DNA from: Nautilus pompilius
Lineage: Eukaryota; Mollusca; Cephalopoda; Nautilida; Nautilidae
Reading direction: 5' to 3'
DNA length: 64,000 nucleotides
Assembly: GCA_018389105.1 (NCBI GenBank)
Contig: JACATO010001005.1
Span: 186,001-250,000 of the forward strand
This document shows positions 9,701-22,059 of this stretch, piece after piece. The notes beneath the pieces were generated by a model. The model was given only the letters and a program-made list of their open reading frames with translations, searched no databases and had not been told where the DNA came from. Positions within the stretch are counted from its first letter, which is position 1. Each line of letters begins with the position of its first letter. Made by a program: the position numbers and the translations under genes.

Positions 9701-12700
9701 CAACCCCCTCATACGCCTTAAGCCATAGCAGCTTCCAATAGTTAGACGCGCGACCGGATGCCACACAGCGCTGTGCACAACTATGACGTACACGAAGTTT
9801 GCAGTCTCTTTGAGTGTTGAAGCATCGTAAGTTTATATTTAATGGAATCTCTTTTGAAAATAACGGATTCCTAGGCTTCCGAAACGAGGAGCGAGCACCT
9901 GCGAGAACAGAGGGCGAGGCGCAATAAGTTTTCAGTGGATGTTGTTGATGGTGATAGTTCAAACCAGTTGAACGTAAACCACCAGAAGAAAACCCTTCCT
10001 CCCCGGGGCAGGGGGAGACGACACGTGGCTTCTCGCCGTTCTAGTCGCAGGGCGGTTCTATAGACCAATTAGCGAACGACTGGCGCGTGTCGTGGATTTA
10101 CTCGATCGCGGTTTGCGTCAGCTGTTATCACGATAAGGAGTTTCCACAACGAATCTCCCCGTAAATACAAGCAGTAATCAACTAAATTTAAAAAAAAAAA
10201 AAATTCTTTAAAAAAACCCGTTGTAGATCACGCTGGGCCCCCATTAGCCAACAGGTAATTCACAACTCCTGAATTATTTTAAACAAAACCCTCTCTATTA
10301 TGTCTTCTCTTAACCGGTCCAGAGATTCTTTCCTAGATCTCGCGGCAACGAACTAGGGGGAGAGAGGAGCACGCCTTGGCGAAGACCAGCGTACACCGAG
10401 TTTAGTAATCTTTAATATTACAGAATTATGACCATTTATTTAGCGTTTATGTAACGTTTAGAAACGAACGAGGCGCACTGGGGACTGACCTCGTGGTCTA
10501 CGCCAGTCTCGTGACTGAGAGCGCGGTTAATGAAGGAACCAATATTTTTCAAACGATGGGTGAAAGCTTCCGATAAATTTCTTGAATGTTTTAAAATTAT
10601 TTCGTGATTTTATCTGAGTTTATGAAAAAAACGGTCTAAAGGTGAGTTGTGTCTAGACTTCCGTCTTTTAGTGTATTTGTCTCCCCGCCACCGGATCTAA
10701 TCCTTTCTTACCTCCCCCTGCCTGACCTGCCGAGGCTCTGGACCCAGGGTTACACTCAAAGCTTACTTGTCGAGAGGTCGGTACTTGGCTGTGAGCGAAA
10801 CCCTGACCCGCTGTTATTACGTCACCAATCAAGGCTTGCAGTTACCATAGCAAATAACCCATTCTCGATATTGAAAAAAAAAAAACTTAATGTTATTTTT
10901 GTAAAAAAAAATAAGAAAATAAATCATATTTGACTACGCGCAAAACACGGTGAGATCTTTCTCGACCAAGCAGATAACTGTTCTTCCCTCTCGCAATCCC
11001 CTACCGTGGCGATAGGAAAGTTTGGGGCCGAAATTGCTTTTTAGGGTTTAAAATTTAATTATGGAAAAAAAAAAAAAAGTCAAATTTTCTATCGCGCTTT
11101 TTTGAAATATGTGAATAAACAATCTTATATATACAGTGGGGTGAGGGCACGAGTTCGATTCCCAGTCGGTGTCGGCTCTGCTTGGCAGTGGTTTCTCCTT
11201 GCTCTTCTTCACCACCAGTCGCCGGCCGCGTGAGGAAGCTACTTCCCATCCTCAGGGAAAGGGACAACAGTGCCATGAAGTAGTTAAAGGAATTCTGAGG
11301 AAACGGACTTCATATCGATCACAATAAAAAAAAAAAACAACAACCTTTTGTCACATTAACTTTTACCTTTATCGTTGATTTCAAAAGACTTCCAGTAAAT
11401 TCAAACTCTGGATACTTTTAAATATGTGCGCGCGACACCAGAGTTCGCTCCCCTGTGCGTCACTGTTTTAGTTGTATGGTATCATTACCATTATTACCTT
11501 CACTTTAAGAGAGTTAACAAAAACACACATACGATGGCTGTCTCTGGAGCAACGCTATCAGAACAGTTATAAATTTTGATATGCATTTCGTAATTAGCAA
11601 TTTTAGCATTGAAATCAAATCATAAATCGTAGTGAAATACTGATATATGTTAAAACTTTGTGAACTTCGGTGCCCTTTGACAGCTACCTCGGCGATGGAG
11701 TCACAATTTTTCTGTAACTCTTTGGAAATTCGAAACATAAATTTAAAAAAAAAAATGCACATAAGTAAAGGTTAAAATTTCATTTTATATATATATATAT
11801 CTTGTAAAATCAAATACTGTTTAATGGACAAGTGCCAGAAAATGTATTAAAAATCAAATTGACAAGCATTGCCACATCACACTTCATTGTTAGAAAGTTT
11901 TTTTCTTTTTTAAAAAAATTAGACGTGAGGAATTTTTACTTTATTAAGTCATTGTGATGACGTATTGTTCGGGAATTTAATACGATTTATCTGATTTTTC
12001 ATTTAAAAACAGCTGCCACTTTGGCGGATACCTGCGACCGTGACAGTTAAATATCTATCGGTGTGTGTGTGTTCTACTGAATAAGAGAAAAAAGTACAGT
12101 TAAGAATTAGTTGTTTACCTAGAAATCGCGAGCTGAAATTTGAACGTAACGCACCTGTTGACAGGTACAATCGCGCATTTAGCTTGTAGAGAGCAGTGTT
12201 TAATCACAAGGGAACTTCTAGGACCGCGCAGATTTGCTTAGTAAATGAGCAAGGGCGTCGTGAAGACGCGATTTCTATGATCACTTACATCCCATAGAGC
12301 CTTAAGCACGTTCCGAATCGCTGTATATCGCTATTTGGTAATTGCAAAGAAGTACCAAACCTTTCCGAACTCGAACAGAGAAGAAAAACAAACCATACCA
12401 TTTTTAACTTAATTTGTGTCTTTAAAACAGCGACTCTTCCTCATGTTTAGGGATTTTAACCACTCATCTTCTCGTAAAAAAAATTACTCTGGAGGTGGGG
12501 GGGGGGGGGAGAGAGAGAAGAAAACCCAGAAGACAAAAGGGCCAGACGGACTGGTGTTGACTTAAAGCGACCCCATTTTACAGAATTATCTTGAAACAGA
12601 CAAAGATAGTATTTGTTTTTAATTGGAGAATCGGCACAAATAAACTCTTACACAAGAGACAGACCGATTCTACGAATGTTTATTATTATTTTTTTTAAAA

Positions 12701-13780
12701 TTCCTGACGCTCTGATCTAATTAAGAAAGTTGGCGAGGAAATCCCTCAATCTCCCAAGTTTCTCGGGCCCCTTATATGCTTAATACGGACTTCGCTACTT
12801 AATGTTAAAGCTGTATGCTTTTCTTTTTCGAAATAAATGCTCTAAACCCTTTTTTTCTTCTTCTCCTTTTCTGTCTGTCTAGAAAGTAGTTTCCCTTCTT
12901 TGAAACGAGGTGAATGAAGACATAGTCTCGTTAGATGCTCAGGTGGAAACAGTACCCTGATTACGGCGCCAGTGGATGGAGGAGTAAGAGAGCCCGGAAA
13001 ACGCAGACTCCGACTGATTTGATCTTGTTCGGTTGTAAATAAAGATGAAAAAAGAAGATGTTTATTGAAAGCGTAAATGTAGCAATTCTTTATTGATGCC
13101 AATTTTGATTTCTGCCCGTTTACAAACGTATACGGTCTTGGAAAAGACAAAAACGAAAAGCGATTGAAAACACGGGGGGAGACCGCGAATTAGTCCCAGA
13201 ATTATCGTCTTAGAGGAGCAGGTTTTATCATACGGCGTCTGATCCGGACAACAACAAAAAAAACAACATTTTAAGGTAAAAGATGCGGATGGGGCGGACT
13301 GCCTGCCAGTAGGATGGAAGAGGTACATATCTGTTCATGAAGAGAAAGAAAACCTCTATATTTATATAGGATATATATGAACTTAATGACTTTATAGCTT
13401 CACTTCGAGACATCCATCCGGCTGTTTTTGAAAACATTCGCATCTTCTTGGCTGGGGGTGTACGGAAAAGAGATTGAACCGTAGAAGTTATTTATCTTGT
13501 TTTATGAATACCTTGTAACTATAGCAACAGTCAGTAAGCCTAGAAGCGTTCTCCATGGCGGAGATGCAGGCGGCACTTTCCTAGATGTTAGCGCGGCAGG
13601 TGTTATGTGTGGAACGAACTTCGCCCCTTTTCACACAGGCGGCGTTGCCATGGGGAGAATATTCATCGAGCAGTCATGCTTGGTTTCCAATAACTGATAC
13701 TACAGTTTCGTCGCGGTAACTCTTACATCTCCTTTTACAGTCATCGTCAGCTTTCCTGTGCTGCAGAGGCTGGGCTGAAG
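6703..13780. other. Intergenic DNA, no supported gene
   Basis: CpG content is normal and the DNA is moderately AT-rich, with many short frames that lack coding character. It contains small GA runs (8116-8135), homopolymer tracts, a SINE fragment at about 11.13 kb and a minus-strand donor-like site at 9651-9657. No recognisable domain was found in any frame. Confidence 0.4.
11135..11285 (+). repeat. Possible tRNA-related SINE fragment
   Basis: ACGAGTTCGATTCCCAGTC contains a near-perfect RNA polymerase III B-box (GTTCGATTCC), followed by a non-tRNA body (TCGGCTCTGCTTGGCAGTGG). The A-box half is not evident, so this is probably a 5'-truncated copy. Confidence 0.4.
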
Positions 13781-13829
13781 CAGGATGGATGGGCTGGCTA
13801 AATTTAGAGCGGCATTTGAGGGCAGGCAA

Positions 13830-14045
13830 GTCGTCTCTCTCTCTCTTCCCCATCTCTCTTTCTCTTCTCTCCCTCCCCTTCCCCATCTCTCTTTCTCTCT
13901 CTCTCTCTCCCCCCATCTCTCTTTCTCTCTCTCTCCCTCTCTCCCCCCCATCTCTCTTTCTCTCTCTCTCTCCCCCCATCTCTCTTTCTCTCTCTCTCTC
14001 TTCCCCCATCTCTCTTTCCTCTCTCTCTCCCTCCCCTCCCCATCG

Positions 14046-14077
<32 letters not shown>

Positions 14078-14102
14078 CCCCCCATCTCTCTTTCTCTCTC
14101 GA
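13830..14102 (+). repeat. CT-rich minisatellite/microsatellite array
   Basis: A polypyrimidine array of about 270 bases is built from a loosely repeated unit of about 35 bases (CCCCCATCTCTCTTTCTC followed by CT repeats). Long Ser/Leu/Pro-rich and Arg/Glu-rich frames across it are artefacts of the repeat. Confidence 0.9.
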
Positions 14103-14673
14103 CTTTAATAGATGGTGTTTTATTATTCTTCCTGTTTTTTTTACTTATCGATTAAGAAAAAATAAAGTGAAAGACAATAACCGATTTTAAGTCTACGTTA
14201 CTAACAAAAGTCAGCGTTTGTTACTTCTTGTTGGTATATGGCCGCAAAGGGCCCAGTGCTAAACTTGAAATCCGGGTCCCCTTTCCAAATAGTATCATAA
14301 TATGTCATTGTCATTTGCGGAACCAGGGGCCCCGGGGTAATTACTCCACCCCTGCCCTCTTGGCGGTCCCGAGTGGTAGAGAAGAGACCATTCCAGCTAT
14401 GACAGGTGTAGATTTATTATCGGGCTTTACACACATCGCCCAAATACTGTCACGTGTTTTGTTTTTTCATTGATGAGCACTGCGACGACAAGCTTTTCCA
14501 CTGAACATTAAAAGAAAATCAAAGATATGATTGCCATGAACTTCGTCATTAAATACCCCTTTCAATGTGATGGTATGTATTGATACACTAATACATATTT
14601 GAAAATACAAAATATTCTGTTATGATAATTAAAGAATGGGTTGTTCTAATAAAGTGATCAGAGATCTAGACTC

Positions 14674-14676
<3 letters not shown>

Positions 14677-14714
<38 letters not shown>
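14677..14714. repeat. AT dinucleotide microsatellite
   Basis: A run of alternating TA spans about 38 bases. Confidence 0.95.
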
Positions 14715-14717
<3 letters not shown>

Positions 14718-14804
14718 TATAGTCATATGAAAATAGCAGGGCGAGCCCTTTCTAACTTATATCTATATATATAGGCAAAGAAGATAGCATTGAATTTCGG
14801 ATAA

Positions 14805-15077
14805 TACATACATACATAACATACATACATACATACATACATACATACACACATACATACATACATACACACACATAATACATACATACATACACACATA
14901 CATACATACACACATACATACATACATACAGACATACATACACACATACATACATACATACATACAACACACACACTACATACATACATCAACATACATA
15001 CATACATACATACATACATACATACACACACACACATACATACATACATACATACACACATACATACATACATACAG
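14805..15077 (+). repeat. CATA tetranucleotide microsatellite
   Basis: About 270 bases of CATA repeat are interrupted by short CA runs. The opposite strand gives spurious Met-Tyr-Val-Cys frames. Confidence 0.95.
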
Positions 15078-15242
15078 CGAGGCTAAAAATAATTTTAAAA
15101 ATTTAAATTTTATAGTTGAGTAAACAGTTATACAATTTTTCATTAAAATGAAACGTCCAAGATTAACTGTATTAATGGATGGAGTACAGATGATTAAAAA
15201 AGAACAAGTTTGGAAAGAGCTGATGCTGAAAAGAACTTACAA

Positions 15243-15955
15243 CTTCTAGTGAGACTCTCCTCTGCTTTGAACATTACCCATTAATTTATTAATATTTACT
15301 TGTCCTTCATGAAGAGCTACACGTCTGTGGCCAGTCTCGCTGGTTTCTTGTTTCTTAATGTTGTTCATTAACGAAAATGCACTTTCACTTCTGTATGTTG
15401 CTCCAAACATTGCAGGATCTCTAAATCCCTCGCGCTTTAACAAAGGAAATTTGTTCTCATAGTCAAATGATCTCCAGAATGTAAAGACAAACAAAAGTCT
15501 TCCTGTTGAGACAGGTGCTTCATGGCCAGTGATGACCGCAAATCTATAAGTTTTAATTCAGCTGCTACCATCTTTCACACTGGAAAATTCTTGAGAAACC
15601 ATTTACTCGGAGACTTAAAGGATGATATGTCGTCAGCTGACATTTGGGCACATGTCCCTGCAGGAACTCAAGTCCCTTCCCGAACTCGCCCCTAAGGTTT
15701 TCGTCAGCCCCGGTTACAAGCGGAGGGAAATATTTACTTTTACTTTCGGTTTTTTGACAGAATTTTCTCAAGTCGTGAAAAATGCCTTATGACTCCTTCA
15801 CATACCTGACCTACCCGCCCAGAAAAAAGCACCGTTGCTTTTGGAACACCTGCGTTATCTTTCTGTTGAAGGTTCCACAATGTTCGAGTTTGCACCGCTA
15901 TTCCGCCACTTAAAAAAATCTGTCCCTTGACGAGGAAATCGAATGTGAACAACAG
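15243..15955 (-). pseudogene. hAT-type (ZBED5-like) transposase remnant, C-terminal part
   Basis: The minus-strand frame at 15246-15494 contains DPAMFGATYRSESAFSLMNN, matching the hAT dimerisation signature (FGSTYxCESAFSxMNxIK) shared by ZBED5/FAM200-like proteins. Upstream fragments in other frames (15565-15952) carry plausible middle-region sequence (ECVIRHFSRLEK-like) broken by frameshifts. It is a decayed 3' portion with no intact ORF. Terminal repeats were not identified. Confidence 0.5.
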
Positions 15956-16054
15956 TCATCAATTTTTGCGACGACAAGCGAGGCACTGACTCGACCGCAC
16001 GGCGCACGTGCGAACACCTGAATCAGTTAGATACAGCGATGTTGCCACGTGCTC

Positions 16055-16056
<2 letters not shown>

Positions 16057-16104
<48 letters not shown>
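16057..16104 (+). repeat. GA microsatellite
   Basis: About 48 bases of uninterrupted GA repeat. Confidence 0.95.
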
Positions 16105-16106
<2 letters not shown>

Positions 16107-16653
16107 CAGGGTGACGACTGCCTGCAATGTAGTGTCAGATATTAAGGTCTCGCATATCGAAACCCCGGAGATGACAAGGAGAGATGCATACCCACGTAGC
16201 ACTAATTCGAAAGTATCGAGCTACACAACCCTTATCCCGTCTCCTCTACCACCGCTAGAACTTAAGACACGCATAGCTGAGGAGTAAAAACATAACCATC
16301 TTTGCCTGTTGTTGCTCTGTGAGGCGGGTAAAAATAGTACCTGAAGAAAAATCTCGCAAGAAACAAGGCTAGCATTCATTACACTGTACAACAAATTACA
16401 GGTTCAAAAAAAGTACAAGTTAAGAAAGACTTGTTTCTGGGTCAAAAAATTGTCCTGATTCTGAATCTGACCTTTATTTATCCAGATTAGGCACCGTTTT
16501 CCTGTGCCATGAACCATATGTTTTATAATATACTGTATAATATTGCGTAACACAACATTGTAAATACTGAATATTACAAAAAAACAAAACAAAAATTTAG
16601 TTGGTATAACAAAACATTTATTGGTTATGAATTAAAAATACACACATGTCAGT

Positions 16654-18329
16654 TTAAACAACCTTTGTCCTTCTAACCCTTTTGTGTGGAGTGTGATCAT
16701 CTGTATTTATACCCCAGCAGTAGTCTGCCAACATGCCAGGGTTCCATTTTCCTTTGAATCGTCGCTCCATCACTGATATATCCTGATGAAATCTCTCGCC
16801 ATGTTCATCACTCACATCACCAAGATTTTCCGCAAAAAAAATCCAAATGAGAGTGGAGCACATGAACTTTTAGAGACATGTTACATCCCATGTCATGGTG
16901 ATGACTCAGCAGATCATTCACAACTTGCACATAGTCTTTTGAACGATGTTTGCCCAGGAAGTTATCGCAAACTTCCTTGAATGATTCAAAGGCAAGCTTC
17001 TCTTTTCTCATGAGATGTGTGATGAAGGTTTCATCAAGTACAATTTTTCAAATTTGGGGACCTATGAAGACACCTCCTTTAATTTTAGCTTGACTCAGGG
17101 AAGGGAACTTTTCTGCATGGTATGCAAATGCGGAGGATTCCTTGTCCAAGGCTTTCACAAATTGCTTGAACAAACCAAGTTTAATATGCAAAGGTGGTAA
17201 AATAATTCTATCACTTTTTACAAGTGGTTTGTGCATAATGCTGTGTTTTCCTTGCTCAATTTCATCTCGGATCGGCCAATCCTTGCGTACATAATGTTCC
17301 GCTCTTGCTCTGGAATTCCATAAGTACAGGAAGCAGCAAAATTTAGTATAGCCAAGCTGTAGGCCAGTAAGCATGGCCACAACCTTAAAATCTGCACAAA
17401 TATGCCAGTGATGGTCATCATACTGTATGCTTGTTAGAATTGCTTTCAGATTTTCATATGATTCTTTCATGGTTGTGCTATAAGCTATGGGAACAGAAGG
17501 CAGAGTGTTACCATTGTGTAGCAGAACAGCTTTGATGCTGTTCTTGGATGCATCTATGAAAAGTCGCCAGTTGGGTTATATTGTATGGAATTTCCAGTTG
17601 CTCAAAAAGTTCGGTGATGTCATTACAAAAGCATAAGTCACCCTTCATGGTGAATGATGCAAGTAGATCCTCTGTACGTTTTATGTATAGTGTTATTTTC
17701 ACTCCTTTCTCAAGAAGATTACGTTCTTGAAGCCTTGATGCCAGAAACTCACTTTTGTCTTTGGTTAAATAGAGATCCCTGCACAAGTCATTTAGAGCCT
17801 CTTGAGAAAATGGTATTGGTTTATTTTCGCTTTCTGGATCACTGGGCTCCATATATTCACCACTGGAATGTTCATCAGCACTGCTGGAAGTCTGCATTTC
17901 TTGATCTGGAGGTTGGGGCACAGGCAAATTTTCTGAGTGTTCTACTGGGCGCACTGCTGATCGCAAATTTGGGTAAACGATGTGTTTCCTTTTCTTTGCT
18001 GTAGTACAGCCTGTAAAATCATGCTGACAGAAATAGCAATCATTAGAGTGATCTTTCTGCTCACGCCAAATCATTGGCACACCAAACTCCATGTGAACAT
18101 GTTTTCCTGCATACCAGGCACTCAGTGTCTTCACACATGTAAGGCAACACACATGAGGAGCCCATGACTTATCCTGGTCTCCTAAGTAACAATCGAAGTA
18201 CGCCTTGTACATTTCCTTGATATGGTGTGTAATACTGCGCTTTTCTTTAGCAAAAGTCAATTCCCCACATATGTAACAAAATCTGTTTGGATCATTTTTG
18301 CACTGTCTTGCACTCGTGGTTGAAAACAA
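16654..18329 (-). pseudogene. Dispersed invertebrate transposon-like gene (GERFHQDI family), lightly damaged
   Basis: The minus-strand coding region is almost continuous. It starts with a Cys-rich module (FCYICGELTF, then CCLTC, then CYFC), passes an acidic linker, and continues with the conserved blocks CNDITELFEQL, LGYTKFCCFLYLWNSRAR, LPPLHIKLGLFKQFVKA, GVFIGPQI, CNMSLKVHVLHSHLDFF and SDEHGERFHQDISVMERRFK. I recall this protein as a very common uncharacterised family in insects and molluscs, copy-rich and therefore probably transposon-borne; its transposon class is not clear to me. Damage is light: a frameshift near 17580, a TGA in place of the usual Arg just after GPQI (about 17045), and a frameshift at an A8 run near 16833. 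No terminal repeats were found. It is probably a recent insertion or a recently dead copy. Confidence 0.65.
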
Positions 18330-18399
18330 ATAAGATCTGAAACAAACAAAATAAAATTAAACACAAGCTTTGAGGTATAAAGTATTAAGTGATCAACTC

Positions 18400-19055
18400 A
18401 ATTAAATGTGAGCACACATTAAAATAAGCAAATAAATTAATATTAAATTAAATAAAATATTTTATTTAATGATAATAACAAAAAGGGTATACAGTGACAA
18501 TTCTGTAAAAACCATGCCTAATTTAACAAAAAGAAGGCCAGAAATGGATTTCCCATGTAATTTTGCATATAAAGATGGCCACAGATGACTCGTACTTTTT
18601 TGAGTGTTGCACAGTGTTATTTTAGCCGGTTACTCCCAAAGGAGATAGTGGAGAAGGTGATGTACAACTAACCAGCCCAGCTATGAACCCTTTTAAGAAC
18701 ACGTAAACAATTAACTGCTGCCCACAATTTCTCTGCACCAGTCGGCATCTTAAGTTCCACCTTCAAACGCCGGTTAAGAAAGGTAACGATAAACAGCGAC
18801 AGGGCGAGCAGCACAAGAACTACATTTAGGAGCAGTGATAAGATGAGTTGTGATGGGGCAAGTCAGAAATATTTGGTTATATGAATGACGAAAGTATGTT
18901 AGGAAAAAGGCCGGATAAGGGGAGTTTTTCTGGTTGTCTTCTTTTTGTCCTACAGTTGAGTTTGGCGGTGGAAATGTAAAAGTAAGGGTTGTTTGCTGGT
19001 TACTCGGATGGCGACTTGATAAAAATCGATGAGACTCACAAGAGAGAGAGAGAGA
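18400..19055. other. AT-rich intergenic stretch, no gene seen
   Basis: The sequence is AT-rich at its left end and of mixed composition thereafter. No domain or convincing splice signals were found. Confidence 0.35.
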
Positions 19056-19058
19056 GAG

Positions 19059-19200
19059 ACATGGCGTCATTAAGAGAGATGACGTCATTACAGAGAGAGA
19101 CATGACGTCGTTAAGAGAGATGACGTCATTACAGAGAGAGACATGACGTCGTTAAGAGAGATGACGTCATTACACAGAGAGACATGACGTCATAAAGAGA
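19059..19200. repeat. 41-bp minisatellite of CRE (TGACGTCA) sites
   Basis: About three and a half units of about 41 bases occur in tandem between two GA runs. Each unit reads roughly GAGAGACATGACGTCGTTAA then GAGAGATGACGTCATTACA, so it carries two CRE-type palindromes. Across the array there are four perfect TGACGTCA, two TGACGTCG and one TGGCGTCA. The last unit degenerates (GATGTAATTA). Flanking GA runs lie at 19041-19059 and 19211-19230. Confidence 0.9.
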
Positions 19201-19239
19201 GATGTAATTACAGAGAGAGAGAGAGAGAGATCACAATAT

Positions 19240-21340
19240 TCTGCGACGCCATGCAATTCTATCAGGGATAGTGTTATAGTAAGTCGAATCGTGTGTGATG
19301 AACTAGATGGATGAGCGAAAGGTTCCAACCAATGCCAGTCAGATTTGGAAAGAAATTGGAAGAGGAATACAAGTTATTTGCATAACAATATTTTGGAAAG
19401 TTTCTGAACAGAACTCGCTAGCTGATGAAACAAACATAGAATGAAAACAAAATCACAGTCAATGGCGGATGCGTGATTTTTCTCTTCTTTTTTTATGTGT
19501 GGAACGAAGCATTTTAATAAACAATAAAGTGTTGAAATGGCAGCTGACAGGGTTTCCGTTTGATAGCTCATAATTCCGAGTGCAAGTTTATACTTTCTGA
19601 TTACTGCATAAAACCAAATGAAGCACGAATTTCTGCAATCTGGATAGCGTCTGATGCTGTTTCAGTCTACGCTGGCCTGCCATAAATGTAGGCCACACGA
19701 GTGCTTCGTTTTCTGTCGTGTCCTCCTTATCTGATCCAGTCATTCTTCCAGAAGCGCAGTGGACTGGCCTCCAGTCTCCACTATGCTGCTGCGTCACTTG
19801 GCACCCTGGCTGGCTTTTGTTGGCTCATGCAAAACCAGCGCGGACTTCTTATCTGGTGCTGACTCGGGATATTTTTATTACTGTTCACGTTCCCAACATG
19901 ACAGCGTCCTATACGAAAAGCGGCCTTAAAATGGCCCCCTTATGCAATCGAAGTCTAATCCTTATTCTGACAACAATTAAGAAAACCTTCCCACAATGCA
20001 ACATTACAGAACAGGATTATTTCTGACCATCGCAGGCTGCTTCAGTATGGCAGGCCAAAATAGAGTGCAACAGAAAAAATAACTAATCTAGGATCCGCTT
20101 TTGAAGACTGGCAGACATTTTACCGACTTTCGGGCCGCCGTAATAATGGTGAGATTCGGAATGTCTGAAGCGCTTCGTCCTCCTCGGTCGATATCACACG
20201 ACAGACACAGCCACTATAACGCGGCTGCATTTACGGATAAGCCCCGGATCTACTTGAAATGACACCGCGGAAAATATTTACCGCTATCTACACTTTCAAA
20301 AAAGATTTGAATTAAAATTTTTTTTTTAAAATTCGAACTTTATTTGAGAACCGAGGTTTCGTTGAACGTCCCCCCCCGGTTGTTGCTGACTGGCAGCCTG
20401 TACAAACAAGCACCCCTTCCAAAATTGGAAGCAGTTTTATGGAAGTCAATTTTCATTGGTAACCTTAAGTATACATTCCCTTCTAAATGAGGCAGTGAAT
20501 GCCGTCTCCTTTGTTGCCCCTTTCGTGTAACATAATCCGGTAAAATTTAGTAATAGTAACTAAGTAACTGAAGAGGAGAAACTCCTGCCGTATCACGCAA
20601 GATTTCGGCTTTTTATTTTTGGAGAACTAGAAATATTCTTGTTCTGTTGCCAATTATTGCATAAACTTGTACTTTTTGTTATTCCTACTATAACAACTTC
20701 ACCTAGTGTATAATTTGTCTAAAACCCACCTTTTCTTGTTATTTACTTAGTTCGTTCTTAACTTTTTTCCATCTTGAGATTGACGCCCTTCTCCCTGTAT
20801 GGACAGCAGGTGTCGACACTTTCTTTCATTTGAATTCGTTTTACTTCGATCGGACATCCTTTTTTCCTTTGTTTACACGGAAATAGTCTCTGGATATTGT
20901 TTTTTTTTTTCTTCTGTGATGCTGTTTTTCAATATGATTTTCTATTCTTTCTCCATTTTACATCTCGTCAAATATATTATGTTCCACAAGTCAGTTTTTA
21001 CACGATTTGTTTTCCCTCAAACTTGCCAGACATTTTTCTCGCATCACTATTAGTTTCTTCTTTTTTCTTTTCTCATATGTAAACGACTAACAGCTGAACC
21101 TGGTCAATTGTTGCCTTCCTGTGATTTTTGATAATGGTGGCATTATGACTGGTTCAGACTTGATTTTATTCCCATCGATTTTACGTGGGACCAAAAAATG
21201 TATCATCGCCCCTTTGCTGTTTGCTTGTTTTACCACCTTTCCTTAACTCCCCTTTTAGCTAAGCTTGGGAGGCTCAAAATATAGATGTTTCTGAAATGGA
21301 ACACCGGCGCCGAAAGGGTTAATGGCGATTTCTCGTCATG
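19240..21340. other. Intergenic DNA, no supported gene
   Basis: CpG content is normal. Frames such as 19588-19797 (minus) and 19718-20026 (plus) overlap each other and show no known domain. A C run lies at 20370-20377. Nothing further is supported. Confidence 0.35.
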
Positions 21341-21359
21341 ATGGTTTCCCGTACCGCGG

Positions 21360-21483
21360 TAGCAGTTCCTTAGGCCTCGTTCGCACATTTTTACAAGTCT
21401 CCTCACATTTTTTTTTAGGCCCCCGCGGATTGTGAGGCCCTAAGCTGTAGCTTGTATAGCTTATGGCTAAATCCGGCACTGTC
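21360..21483. mobile_element. Possible transposon terminus (hAT-like end)
   Basis: The block from GGCCCCCGCGGATTGTGAGG to TAAATCCGGCACTG, which reads CAGTGCCGGATTTA inward from the right end, resembles a terminal sequence common in animal hAT-type elements. No matching left end was found nearby. Confidence 0.3.
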
Positions 21484-21989
21484 TGCATGGCCCCACCCCA
21501 ACCCCTCAGAAGCATTTTAGAGCCTCGAGATTTTCTTCTAGATCCTGGTGGGTGGGGGGGGGGCACTCACGCCAATGCCTAGTGTCAAGTATGCTCGCTA
21601 TTTACCGCCCTGGCTTGGCGACGCAAGGGCGGGATTGCAAGCTTATATACAGTAGATGGGCCCACTCCGTCCCCTGCCTGCTGCCGAGGCTCAGGCAGAT
21701 CAGCCGTTCTCGGCCGCTTGCTCCTTCGTCTCTCATTTATTCCTTAGTTCAGAGATCCCGAAGACAGCTTTTCTGGTGTTCTAACAGTGAAGGTGAGAGA
21801 AAAAAACAAATGTTCCCTTTTTTTTCTATTTTAGGCAAGGTGCGTCGTTTACACAGCGGGTCCAGCATCTTTCATGCGTTCTCGGCCACTCCACGGCTAC
21901 TCTGTTAACACCCACCACGTGAGCAGCTCAGCCAATGAAAACACTGGTTACACACACAAAGACGACTTGTTCTGTCGCTGGTGGTAGTC

Positions 21990-22030
21990 ACGCCGCCGCC
22001 ATTTTGGAAACGCGGTAAATTGGAAAGATG
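21990..22030 (+). promoter_or_regulatory. YY1-type promoter element at a start exon
   Basis: GCCGCCATTTT at 21995-22005 is a YY1 motif, commonly found just downstream of CpG-type transcription starts. The ATG of the candidate first exon follows 23 bases later. The surrounding 21.6-22.4 kb is CpG-rich, and CpG frequency falls in the DNA that follows. Confidence 0.45.
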
Positions 22031-22059
22031 CCCCCCTCGGATGCCGGGCGTGGAAATCG
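22028..22059 (+). CDS. Ig receptor, candidate first coding exon
   Basis: The ATG follows a YY1-type promoter element; 32 bases encode MPPSDAGRGN plus two bases, ending at donor GTGAGGG. Spliced to the acceptor at 33675 the frame continues through R-L-I-S into MMALFTTEIC, giving a basic n-region in front of a signal-peptide core. Frame agreement has a one-in-three chance of being accidental. The intron would be 11.6 kb. Translation could instead start at the internal Met pair of the next exon. Confidence 0.4.

Noticed and set aside
13674-14190. Overlapping long frames rich in Ser/Leu/Pro or Arg/Glu
   Set aside because: They are translations of the CT/GA array in all frames and have no independent coding signal.
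14228-14473. An 81-codon frame with GC-rich blocks
   Set aside because: It shows no domain; the sequence looks like eroded repeat DNA, but no family could be named.
14723-15073. Met-Tyr-Val-Cys-rich minus-strand frame
   Set aside because: It is the translation of the CATA microsatellite.
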